Source: Anabaena cylindrica PCC 7122 (GTDB lineage Bacteria; Cyanobacteriota; Cyanobacteriia; Cyanobacteriales; Nostocaceae). Taken from it: DNA of 64,000 nt. The stretch covers positions 6,109,501 to 6,173,500 of the forward strand of contig NC_019771.1 of assembly GCF_000317695.1 (NCBI RefSeq), read 5' to 3'. Each line of letters begins with the position of its first letter. The first letter of the stretch is position 1. A program made the position numbers and the translations under genes. Positions 27,025 through 34,804 of the stretch are shown here, in pieces. The notes under the pieces were generated by a model that did no database searches, was not told where the DNA came from, and saw only the letters and a program-made list of their open reading frames with translations.

Positions 27025-27048
27025 AATAATTGATATCTATCAATTATT
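27025..27048 (-). promoter_or_regulatory. FNR/CRP-type palindrome upstream of the oxidase operon
   Basis: Perfect inverted repeat with 11-bp arms and a 2-bp centre: AATAATTGATA-TC-TATCAATTATT. Its core TTGAT-ATCT-ATCAA (27030-27043) equals the FNR consensus TTGAT-N4-ATCAA. It lies 42 bp upstream of the first operon gene, a usual place for control by a CRP/FNR-family regulator. Confidence 0.65.
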
Positions 27049-27203
27049 GTCGTTATCAAAAATCACACTTTAGTCATTAGAAAATTTTCTACTTCCAATA
27101 CCCAATGTATAGTGAATGATTTTGGGTTAAGTTTTATGCTCATAACAACAGTCTGTAACAGCAATTCTCGATGTATACTGCAAACGGGTGAAATCTGGAC
27201 TTA

Positions 27204-27291
27204 TGTCATACTGAGCGTAACGTAGTGCAGCGTTCGCGGAGCGTCTCGTAGAGAAGTATCTCGGAGATTCTTCACTTCGTTCAGAATGACA
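27204..27291. repeat. Dispersed hairpin repeat (CHSERSEESPRYFS type)
   Basis: Ends TGTCATACTGAGCG and CGTTCAGAATGACA are inverted relative to each other and enclose G/C-rich CGTAACGTAGTGCAGCG / TCTCGTAGAGAAG segments. It is a very common small intergenic repeat and gives rise to the spurious 100-codon ORF at 27127-27429. The rest of the 860-bp gap 26983-27842 has no gene. Confidence 0.7.
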
Positions 27292-27696
27292 CTTTTGAAC
27301 AGTTTTTAGTATAGCTAGACTAAATCGCTGTTGGGGTTTTGATTTACTAGACCTATTTTTCAGGTTACGTAAATTTTTATAAATTGTCAAAAAACTAAAA
27401 GCTGAACTTTTAGAATTAAGAGAGAGCAAGAAAGGAAATAATGCTAATCTGGCTACCTTTGCTTTCTTTAATTATTATGAAATAAAAGGCATATATTTTG
27501 ATGTCTAGTGCTGTACATATAAGAATTATTACTTTGTGCTGAAAATAACAGAAATTTAAATTATTGCTGCTACAGATACAAATTGTTTATCTGCTCATTT
27601 TTATCTAGTTCAGAATTATTGTAAATTATTCGCTGTAGGTTGGGTGAGGAAAACGTACTGCTTGTTTATAAATTTCTGAATATAGCCAATATAGTA

Positions 27697-27793
27697 AATG
27701 TCTGAATCAGGATTTACAGGATTAAAGGATTAGCAGGATTAACCATACATTGTCTTGAGATTGTTGATCCTGTAAATCCCCAAATCCTGATAT
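27697..27793. repeat. Dispersed inverted repeat (ATCAGGATTTACAGGAT type)
   Basis: Left arm AATCAGGATTTACAGGATT and right arm ATCCTGTAAATCC..AAATCCTGAT can pair. It is related, in the other orientation, to the 3' halves of the 93-bp repeats at 56414 and 62237. Confidence 0.65.
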
Positions 27794-27842
27794 GGCTTGC
27801 GCTACGCGACGCTATCAGACAGTTGAAATTTTATAAATGCTA

Positions 27843-28250
27843 CTAGATACCTGGCAGTTTCACCAAATCTAAAATAATTCCAATTAGTGAACCTAAAATT
27901 AATCCCATACTGCTCAAAGAACTAATAGCAAAACCGATACCCCGCTTTTCGGCTGCTTGATAATATCCCCACGCATAAGTAATGCGTCCTATCACCCAAG
28001 CTGTACCTAAAGCAGAAGCCCAAATTGGACTAATATAAATTGAGAACAACCATAAAGCAGGTAAAAATAAAATCAGTTGTTCTAAGGTATTTTGTTGAAC
28101 GCGCAGCACTCTTTCAAAATCTGGGTTTCCTACTGTTTGAGGAGGACTAATTTTATATTTAAATCTGGCTCTGCCAACATTAATTGTCACCACAAAGTAA
28201 ACAATCAGTGCCAGCACTGTCACAAGGCTAGTCCAAGGAGACATAAACAA
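27843..28250 (-). CDS. MAPEG-family membrane protein
   Basis: 135 aa, four transmembrane helices. The pattern N-V-G-R-A-R-F-K-Y-K, V-Q-Q-N-T-L-E-Q-L-I-L-F-L-P and W-V-I-G-R-I-T-Y-A-W-G-Y-Y matches MAPEG (membrane-associated eicosanoid/glutathione metabolism) proteins of bacteria, which are trimeric glutathione-binding enzymes or GSH transferases. The bacterial substrate is unknown. It precedes holB/tmk on the opposite side from its own promoter; no functional link is visible. Confidence 0.85.
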   Translation of the reverse strand: MFMSPWTSLVTVLALIVYFVVTINVGRARFKYKISPPQTVGNPDFERVLRVQQNTLEQLILFLPALWLFSIYISPIWASALGTAWVIGRITYAWGYYQAAEKRGIGFAISSLSSMGLILGSLIGIILDLVKLPGI

Positions 28251-28311
28251 TTAAAAATTGAAAATTACTAAATAAATTATAGTGCATAATGATCATAATT
28301 TCGGCTCAAAA

Positions 28312-29265
28312 TCAACGCAACTGCGATATTTGTAATATTGATAAAAATGTACATTCCCAAACTAGACGAGGTTGAGCATAACAAAGTAAATTTTTTCTGG
28401 TTTTTTCTAATTGTTCAATAATTTTCGGTTGATGTATTTGTTGCCAGTAAGACTGTTGTAGATAATCAATTAACCATAATTGCGCTTCTGTATCTAATTC
28501 TTTATCAATTCTTTGGGCTAATTCTAAAGAATTGCGGTAAGATTTAGGCGCTTTTGTTAGTTGTTGGAGTAGTTCATTGGGAATTGTTTGTAATTGTTGG
28601 TAAGATGCGATCGCACTTCCAGGACTACCAGCAGCTAAACTCAATACTTCTGGATGCTGCAAAATCTCTTTATTCCCTGTCTGGGTCAGCACTTGAGCCA
28701 CAGAGGCTGTATCTAGTCGATAAAAAGGAATCTTCTGACAACGGGAAACTAAGGTCGGTAAAACAGACTCAGCAGAAGGTGCAATTAAAATTAATGTCGC
28801 TTGTCCTGGTTCTTCTAAGGTTTTGAGTAAAGCATTTGCAGCTGCTTCGGCCATTGTTTCGGCTTGTTCTAAAACAACTACGTTTCTTGGTGCCTCTAAA
28901 GGTGGACGAGAAAGAAACTGAGTAATTTCTCGAATTTGTTCTAAGCGAATTACCGGAGGTGCTTTCCTTTTCACTCCTTTTTCTGCTGCTTCGGCTGCTG
29001 TTAATCTTTGTCCTTGATATTGATAAGTTGGTTGTACCCAAAATAAGGAAGGGTGATTTCCTTGACGAATCCGATTGTGTAAGGTGGGTATTTGCTGTGG
29101 TTCTACGGAAATAGAAAACAGCAATTCAATGAAACATTTAGCTGCTAAACTTCGTCCTACACCTTCAGCACCAACAAACATATAAGCTGGGGCAATGCGG
29201 TTTTGTTTAACAGCTTGGGTTAATAATTCTATTGCTTGTTTTTGTCCTATTAATGGGGAAAACAT
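28312..29265 (-). CDS. holB: DNA polymerase III delta' subunit (clamp-loader ATPase family)
   Basis: 317 aa. N-terminal AAA+ domain: L-I-G-Q-K-Q-A-I-E-L-L, a degenerate P-loop G-A-E-G-V-G-R-S (Arg for the catalytic Lys, as expected of a non-hydrolysing delta'), V-V-V-L-E-Q-A-E-T-M-A-E-A-A-A-N-A-L-L-K-T-L-E-E-P and sensor-1 region P-T-L-V-S-R-C-Q. The zinc-binding Cys cluster of some delta' proteins is absent. The ATG abuts a CGTAATT heptamer run, leaving no ordinary ribosome site. It normally follows tmk; here an S23-type gene sits between. Confidence 0.88.
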   Translation of the reverse strand: MFSPLIGQKQAIELLTQAVKQNRIAPAYMFVGAEGVGRSLAAKCFIELLFSISVEPQQIPTLHNRIRQGNHPSLFWVQPTYQYQGQRLTAAEAAEKGVKRKAPPVIRLEQIREITQFLSRPPLEAPRNVVVLEQAETMAEAAANALLKTLEEPGQATLILIAPSAESVLPTLVSRCQKIPFYRLDTASVAQVLTQTGNKEILQHPEVLSLAAGSPGSAIASYQQLQTIPNELLQQLTKAPKSYRNSLELAQRIDKELDTEAQLWLIDYLQQSYWQQIHQPKIIEQLEKTRKNLLCYAQPRLVWECTFLSILQISQLR

Positions 29266-29297
29266 AATTCGTAATTCGTAATTCGTAATTCGTAATT
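29266..29297. repeat. Heptamer run, 4 copies of CGTAATT
   Basis: AATTCGTAATTCG... begins at the base next to the holB start codon. It is inverted relative to the run at 29695-29720; together the two bracket the S23-type gene. Confidence 0.9.
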
Positions 29298-29309
29298 GGC
29301 ATGAGGAGG

Positions 29310-29675
29310 TTATTTTTCTTTGAGTTTTTTTGTGGACGCGACTAGGATTTTACCAATTTCGTTTGCTTCTTGGAGGAGTAAGTTAAATCTTGTTTTATCT
29401 ACTAATTCCGATTCTATCAATATTTCTAACCAATATTGAGTTTCTCTCGCTTCTTTGAGAGCTATTTCTAATTTGTGAATAAAGTCTTTATCGGATTGAG
29501 CAGATTGAGCCTCTCGGACATTTGCACCAATAGAAGTTCCAGAACGAAGTAATTGTTTAGATAATGTACGATAGATTCCTGATTGTTCATCCAAAAAACA
29601 ACAAGCTTTAATTATCCTAATTGCAAATAGTTTTGTCCTATCTGTAATTGCTACATAACTATTCATACTAACCAT
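29310..29675 (-). CDS. Four-helix-bundle protein (S23 / 23S-intervening-sequence family)
   Basis: 121 aa from the ATG at 29675 (the ORF opens at a TTG 21 bases upstream). The family signature is clear: F-A-I-R-I-I-K-A, L-S-K-Q-L-L-R-S-G-T-S-I-G-A-N-V-R-E-A-Q-S-A-Q-S-D-K-D-F-I-H-K-L-E-I-A-L-K-E-A-R-E-T-Q-Y-W-L-E. These small proteins were first seen in intervening sequences of 23S rRNA genes and related forms act with diversity-generating retroelements (Avd). Their usual role is unclear. Inverted heptamer runs flank it between tmk and holB. Confidence 0.9.
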   Translation of the reverse strand: MVSMNSYVAITDRTKLFAIRIIKACCFLDEQSGIYRTLSKQLLRSGTSIGANVREAQSAQSDKDFIHKLEIALKEARETQYWLEILIESELVDKTRFNLLLQEANEIGKILVASTKKLKEK

Positions 29676-29694
29676 CTTGTATTTAATTATCTTC

Positions 29695-29720
29695 AATTAC
29701 GAATTACGAATTACGAATTA
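29695..29720. repeat. Heptamer run, ~3.7 copies of AATTACG
   Basis: Right-hand partner of 29266-29297. The tmk stop codon lies inside it, so the last residues of thymidylate kinase (N-S-stop) are encoded by repeat sequence. Confidence 0.9.
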
Positions 29721-30343
29721 AAAAATCTATCGCTCAAAATTTGTTTGATAGTATGTTGCACAACTTCTTTACTCAAACTCCCATCTACTCGGAAAATTCG
29801 GGCTGGGTAAGTTGCAGCTAATTCTGTATATCCTTGTTGGACACGATGATGAAATGCGATCGCTTCTTGCTCTATTCTATCTAGTGCAGCTTCACTGCCA
29901 CGTTTCCGCGCTAGTCCCACTTCCACATCAACATCTAGCCAAATAGTCAAATCACTTTCTAACCCACCAGTAGCAATGTTATTAAGCTGATTAATGATAC
30001 TCATACTCAAGCCCCTGCCATAACCTTGATAGGCAATGGTAGAGTCAGTATAGCGATCGCACAAAATATATTTTCCCGCTGCTAAATTAGGTTTTAGTTC
30101 CTGCTCAATGTGTTGCGCTCTATCCGCAGCATACAACAATAATTCTGTTACTTCCCCCACCGGCTTATCTTCCGATTTTTCCAGCAATAACCGTCGTAAA
30201 TGTGAACCTAACTCTGTTCCTCCCGGTTCACGAGTCAACACTACGGATACACTTAAACTATGTAACCACTGATTACACAGTTGCATCTGAGTAGTTTTAC
30301 CACAACCTTCCACCCCTTCAAATACAATTAATTTACCACTCAT
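29711..30343 (-). CDS. tmk: Thymidylate kinase
   Basis: 210 aa. P-loop F-E-G-V-E-G-C-G-K-T-T-Q near the N-terminus, T-R-E-P-G-G-T-E-L-G (DR/E-type P-loop partner), C-D-R-Y-T-D-S-T-I-A-Y-Q-G-Y-G-R-G-L (dTMP site) and L-D-V-D-V-E-V-G-L-A-R-K-R-G (lid). It phosphorylates dTMP to dTDP. Divergent from the APC-kinase gene at 30399; tmk and holB are commonly an operon, here with the S23-type gene between them. Confidence 0.96.
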   Translation of the reverse strand: MSGKLIVFEGVEGCGKTTQMQLCNQWLHSLSVSVVLTREPGGTELGSHLRRLLLEKSEDKPVGEVTELLLYAADRAQHIEQELKPNLAAGKYILCDRYTDSTIAYQGYGRGLSMSIINQLNNIATGGLESDLTIWLDVDVEVGLARKRGSEAALDRIEQEAIAFHHRVQQGYTELAATYPARIFRVDGSLSKEVVQHTIKQILSDRFFNS

Positions 30344-30398
30344 GGTTTAAAATTTTTCTCCTACCAATTTTTTACCCTTAAGAAAAAATAAAAGATTT

Positions 30399-33200
30399 AT
30401 GTCCCGTCTCTCTAGTCCAGTCTCGCATCAGTTTGCATTCCAAAGTTTACCAAGAAGCATGACTACTTTGGAAACCTGGACTTTCGGTATCACCAACCAT
30501 CTCAGTTGGCCTACATTAGTCGCAACAGTTCATGCGGACTTGGGAACGGCAGCTATATTTGTTTGGGTTCCTGCCATCATTGTGGGAATGTTAATCAACT
30601 ATCAAGTTAAGCATCTAGGTAGAAATTTATTAGATGTGTCTGGTGGTACTCCTAACTACATAGCCCGGTTATGGAATGGCCACCCCATTATTGCCCGTTA
30701 TGCTGCAATTGGGTATCTCATCTCTTGGCTTTCCGTTGTCCCACTCAATGCGGTGATCATCACAGAGATGATTAAATCTAATCTGGGTGTATTGGGTATT
30801 ACCTGCCCAGAACTAATTTTCAAACTCGGTTTTACTCTCCTACCTTTTGTTCTTGCCTTTAGTGGCAGTCGTGCCTTAAGTATTTTACATCTATTATTTT
30901 CACTGCCGGCTTTACTTTTGCTCTTATCATTTTGTCTACAAGGACTCGGTTTTTTAGCTTTTTCTCCCCATAGTCCCGGCTTTTTTCCTGAACATTGGTC
31001 ATCATTAAGTTTTATAAATTGGGCTAAATGGTTCTTTTTTATCAGCTATACAGCCTACAGTTGTGAAACCGTTTCCTCTTTTGTCGCTGATAGTCGTCAT
31101 CCTCAAGAAACCTTAAAATTCCTAAATATTGCAACTTGGTTAATGCCACCTATTTTTATTGGTGGTTCTTGGGTAATAATTCGTTTATCTACCCTGTCAG
31201 ATTTAGGGGATGATGCTTATCTTAACCTTGTTGCCGCTGCTTCCCAATTTTGGGGGAACTTTGCCCCTATCACCATCACTTTTTTACTCGCTGGATGTTG
31301 TTTACTCGGTTCAGCAACCGCTGTTTCTAATTCCCCCCGAATTATTTACCAGTTAGCTAGAGATAAGCATTTAGCAGAGGTATTTTCTCTAGTTTCCTCT
31401 CGTGGAGTCTTTGGTTCAGCACTAGTTTTGAGTTTATGTATATGTATAATTTACTTTCTGTGGGGAGACATATCTCAAATCGTCATCGTGGGGAATGTGG
31501 CTTGGTTTGTAGCATTCATGCTTATGCACTTGGGGTTATGGAGAAAACGAAATCAAGCCGACGTATTATGGCCAAAACTATCTTTAGTTTTTTATATTCT
31601 AGAGGCTGTAATTCTGTTAGTAACTGCCTACGCGTGGGGTTGGCAAGATTTTCTAGCCGGGTTATTAGCGCCCTTTTTTGTATTAGTGATGGATGCTTTC
31701 GTCCGTTATCTTCCCCTTCCTATTTTCCGTTCCCATTGGTGGATAAGGCAGTATAAATCACAAAGACGTACACCGGTCAAAGATTCCCTATTGATACAAG
31801 TGGGAATATTGATGTTTCTGTTATGTGGTGCAGTTTTAGCAGGTTGCATTTTTGTTTGGCTGTTGAATGCACCTCCGAACACTACTACCAAAAATCTGAT
31901 TGTCATCTTGTTGATTACAGTAGCATTTGTGGGAGTTGCGATCGCTTGTTGGACAAGTTTACCCGAAGTAATTGCCTTAGCGGAAGCACGAGAATCAGCA
32001 GAACACCTATTTACTATTGCCCAAGATGCTATTTTAGTCGTAGATGAACAGGGTATTATTCGTCAAGCAAACCCCGCAACAGAAGATTTTTTTGGTTTCA
32101 ACCCATCCCAATTATTGGGATATCACCTCAAAAAATTTCTCCCCGAATTAACTGAACATCCAGAAGAATGGCAAAATCGAGGTGAACATACCCTACACCA
32201 TCATCATAAAATCAGAACTCTAGAAGTTTCCATCTCAGACCGACTTCATCAAGATTTTCAAGAATATGTCGTCATTGTTCACGACATCACCCAACGCAAA
32301 CAAGCAGAGGAAATATTACGACAATCTGAAGCTCAATTAAGAGCAGAAGCACAACTATTAGCGACTCAATTAGTACAAAGTGAAAAAATGTCTAGTTTGG
32401 GTCAATTGGTGGCAGGTGTAGCACACGAAATTAATAACCCAGTTAGCTTTATTTATGGCAATCTCAGCCCAGCTAATCAATATATCCAAGATTTAATTCA
32501 ACTCATCCAACTTTATCAGCAGCATTATCCCCAGCCCAAATCAGAAATACAAAAATTAATCACAGCCATAGACTTAAATTTTGTAATAGCAGACCTACCT
32601 AAGTTATTGCATTCCATGGAAATTGGTTCTGAAAGAATCAGAGAAATAGTACTATCTCTACGAAATTTTTCTCGGCTAGATGAGGCAGAAATGAAAGCTG
32701 TAAATATTCATGATGGTATTGATAGTACACTGCTAATTTTACAAAATCGAATCAAATCTACATCTAATCGTCCAGCAATTCAAATAATTAAAAAATACGG
32801 TAACTTACCACCAATAGAGTGTTATGCTGGACAACTAAATCAGGTATTTATGAATATAATTGCTAATGGAATTGATGCGTTAGAAGAATCAATTTTGAAT
32901 GGACAAAAAATTGAGCAACCACAAATCCAGATACATACTGAAATCACCACCAATAAAGAGGTAATTATTCACATCAAAGATAATGGTTATGGCATTCCTG
33001 AAAATATCCAAAAGCGCTTATTTGAACCTTTCTTCACCACCAAAGCAGTAGGCAAAGGTACAGGTTTAGGTTTGTCTATTAGTTACAGAATTATTACAGA
33101 AAAACATGGTGGTAATTTAAAATGTATTTCTGCTCCTGAGCAAGGTACAGAATTTGTAATTACAATACCCTTAAAACAACAAGAATTACCACCTGAATAA
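30399..33200 (+). CDS. APC-superfamily permease fused to a PAS/histidine kinase
   Basis: 933 aa. Residues ~20-500 are a twelve-helix APC-type transporter (G-T-A-A-I-F-V-W-V-P, S-G-G-T-P-N-Y-I-A-R-L, Y-T-A-Y-S-C-E-T-V-S-S-F-V-A-D-S, A-T-A-V-S-N-S-P-R-I-I-Y-Q-L-A-R-D). Residues ~534-650 are a PAS domain (D-A-I-L-V-V-D-E-Q-G-I-I-R-Q-A-N-P). Residues ~660-925 are a histidine kinase: H-box S-L-G-Q-L-V-A-G-V-A-H-E-I-N-N-P and HATPase N/G boxes (F-M-N-I-I-A-N-G, D-N-G-Y-G-I-P, G-T-G-L-G-L-S). No response regulator is adjacent. The layout parallels the SSS-transporter kinase CbrA, but with an APC module. Confidence 0.88.
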   Translation: MSRLSSPVSHQFAFQSLPRSMTTLETWTFGITNHLSWPTLVATVHADLGTAAIFVWVPAIIVGMLINYQVKHLGRNLLDVSGGTPNYIARLWNGHPIIARYAAIGYLISWLSVVPLNAVIITEMIKSNLGVLGITCPELIFKLGFTLLPFVLAFSGSRALSILHLLFSLPALLLLLSFCLQGLGFLAFSPHSPGFFPEHWSSLSFINWAKWFFFISYTAYSCETVSSFVADSRHPQETLKFLNIATWLMPPIFIGGSWVIIRLSTLSDLGDDAYLNLVAAASQFWGNFAPITITFLLAGCCLLGSATAVSNSPRIIYQLARDKHLAEVFSLVSSRGVFGSALVLSLCICIIYFLWGDISQIVIVGNVAWFVAFMLMHLGLWRKRNQADVLWPKLSLVFYILEAVILLVTAYAWGWQDFLAGLLAPFFVLVMDAFVRYLPLPIFRSHWWIRQYKSQRRTPVKDSLLIQVGILMFLLCGAVLAGCIFVWLLNAPPNTTTKNLIVILLITVAFVGVAIACWTSLPEVIALAEARESAEHLFTIAQDAILVVDEQGIIRQANPATEDFFGFNPSQLLGYHLKKFLPELTEHPEEWQNRGEHTLHHHHKIRTLEVSISDRLHQDFQEYVVIVHDITQRKQAEEILRQSEAQLRAEAQLLATQLVQSEKMSSLGQLVAGVAHEINNPVSFIYGNLSPANQYIQDLIQLIQLYQQHYPQPKSEIQKLITAIDLNFVIADLPKLLHSMEIGSERIREIVLSLRNFSRLDEAEMKAVNIHDGIDSTLLILQNRIKSTSNRPAIQIIKKYGNLPPIECYAGQLNQVFMNIIANGIDALEESILNGQKIEQPQIQIHTEITTNKEVIIHIKDNGYGIPENIQKRLFEPFFTTKAVGKGTGLGLSISYRIITEKHGGNLKCISAPEQGTEFVITIPLKQQELPPE

Positions 33201-33337
33201 TTTCCATTTTTCTGCTTTTAGACGATGTTTGATACAGCAACTTATAAGTAAATGAAGTACACATCTTAATCTTATAAATCTTGTGGGTTGGGCATCTTGC
33301 CTGCTTTTGTGTACCTCACTCAGACAAAATGTGCTGT

Positions 33338-33532
33338 AATTACGAATTACGAATTACGAATTACAAATTACGAATTACGAATTACGAATTACGAATTACA
33401 AATTACGAATTACGAATTACGAATTACGAATTACGAATTACGAATTACGAATTACGAATTACGAATTACGAATTACGAATTACGAATTACGAATTACGAA
33501 TTACGAATTACGAATTACGAATTACGAATTAT
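33338..33532. repeat. Heptamer tandem array (AATTACG)~28
   Basis: Same unit as the array at 1172-1820, with AATTACA variants near 33362 and 33397. It ends one base before the stop codon of the convergent GST gene, in the same relation to that gene as the first array has to the TPR gene. Confidence 0.97.
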
Positions 33533-34231
33533 TTAACGTTGTACAGTATTACTTGACTGGTTAAATAACAAATCTCTTGATTTTTCGATATTAAGAGCTT
33601 GATTTTTAAACTCCTCAGCTTTCTCGTAAGCACGAATTACTGCTGAACGGTTTTTTATGGTTTCAAACCAGCGTGAAACATGGGGAAAATCTTCTAGGTT
33701 TTGGCCTTGAAGTTCATAAGAAACAATCCAAGGATAAATGGCAATATCAGCAATAGAATAATCACCGGCTACAAATTCTCTATCTGCAAGTCGCTTATTC
33801 AATACTGCATATAAACGGCCAGTTTCTTTAACGTAGCGATTAATAGCATACTCTATTTTTTCAGGAGCATACTGGCTAAAATGATGGTTCTGTCCGGCCA
33901 TTGGCCCTAAACCACCCATTTGCCAAAATAACCACTGGAGAACTTCCACTCGTCCACACACATCTTGAGAAATTAATTTCCCAGTTTTTTCTGCTAAATA
34001 TAATAATATAGCTCCAGACTCAAAGATGGAAATTGGCGCACTTCCATTTGCTGGTTCATCATCAACAATTGCGGGAATGCGATTATTCGGAGAAATTTCC
34101 AGGAAATCAGGCTGAAATTGCTCACCCGCACCGATATTGATAGGGATGATGGTGTAGGGAATTTCTACTTCTTCCAAGAAAATTGTGATTTTATGACCAT
34201 TTGGAGTTGTCCAATAATAAAGCTCAATCAT
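33533..34231 (-). CDS. Glutathione S-transferase family protein (YfcG/YghU-like)
   Basis: 232 aa. Thioredoxin-like N-terminal domain with Y-W-T-T-P-N-G-H-K-I-T-I-F-L-E-E (the T-P-N-G-H-K active-site segment of YfcG), S-P-N-N-R-I-P-A-I-V-D (cis-Pro) and F-E-S-G-A-I-L-L-Y-L-A. An all-helical C-terminal domain follows (W-L-F-W-Q-M-G-G-L-G-P-M, Y-S-I-A-D-I-A-I-Y-P-W). YfcG-type enzymes are GSH-dependent disulfide reductases rather than classical conjugating transferases. Cytosolic. Confidence 0.93.
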   Translation of the reverse strand: MIELYYWTTPNGHKITIFLEEVEIPYTIIPINIGAGEQFQPDFLEISPNNRIPAIVDDEPANGSAPISIFESGAILLYLAEKTGKLISQDVCGRVEVLQWLFWQMGGLGPMAGQNHHFSQYAPEKIEYAINRYVKETGRLYAVLNKRLADREFVAGDYSIADIAIYPWIVSYELQGQNLEDFPHVSRWFETIKNRSAVIRAYEKAEEFKNQALNIEKSRDLLFNQSSNTVQR

Positions 34232-34309
34232 CGCTTTTAATGTAAATTTATAGTACTAAACTTAATTTTATATTTATGCTGTCATAAAAAGGAAATTTAT
34301 TTAATAAAG

Positions 34310-34340
34310 CCCCCTCTGAACGGTTAATAACAAGAGGGGG
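34310..34340 (-). terminator. Possible terminator hairpin
   Basis: CCCCCTCT / AGAGGGGG (8 bp) with a 15-nt loop, followed on the minus strand by CTTTATTAAAT. It is distant (~465 bp) from the kinase stop codon, so the assignment is weak. The rest of the 573-bp gap 34232-34804 holds the repeat copy listed next and no gene. Confidence 0.35.
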
Positions 34341-34443
34341 TTTGGAGCTAAAGTCCGGTAGGGTAATCGGGCTATTTAATATTTAATATTGATTAGCTAT
34401 TTATCCAGTCCTCCTAAAGATAGATAAATTACTCTTGATTATT

Positions 34444-34554
34444 ATAGCAATTCCCAAGCTCATGAAATACACCCCACCCGCGCTGTCGCGCCTTACCAAG
34501 GGGAGGGTTGGGGAGGGGTAATTTTGTATCTAACTAGAGTGGGAAAGGCTATAT
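34444..34554. repeat. Dispersed 110-bp repeat, copy 1 (MITE-free)
   Basis: ATAGCAATTCCCAAGCTC ... GGGAAAGGCTATAT. Matches 41296-41589 in the same orientation, but lacks the 164-bp insertion and 8 bp (CACCCTCC) present there. The two copies flank the large kinase gene. Confidence 0.85.
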
Positions 34555-34804
34555 CTGTTTGTGTAATTAAAAAAATTCCCTCACTGTCAGATATCAATAA
34601 GGGAATATGGTATTAAATTTCGTCAGGTGATCGGAATATCTCATTATTTAAGTATTTATCTAAAATACATTTATTCCTCCATTAGATAGACAAATCTTGA
34701 ATAATCAATTTAAAATTGTATATTAAAATACTTTCAGGTGTTTTTACTTAAAAAAGTTTGATTTGATCAGGTAAAATGCTAAAAGTAAAGTTTTTTTACA
34801 AAAC

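Noticed and set aside
27127..27429. 100-codon ORF containing C-H-S-E-R-S-E-E-S-P-R-Y-F-S
   Set aside because: This peptide is the well-known false translation of a dispersed intergenic repeat.
33281..33556. ORF of the same repeated peptide
   Set aside because: Another reading of a heptamer array, not a gene.
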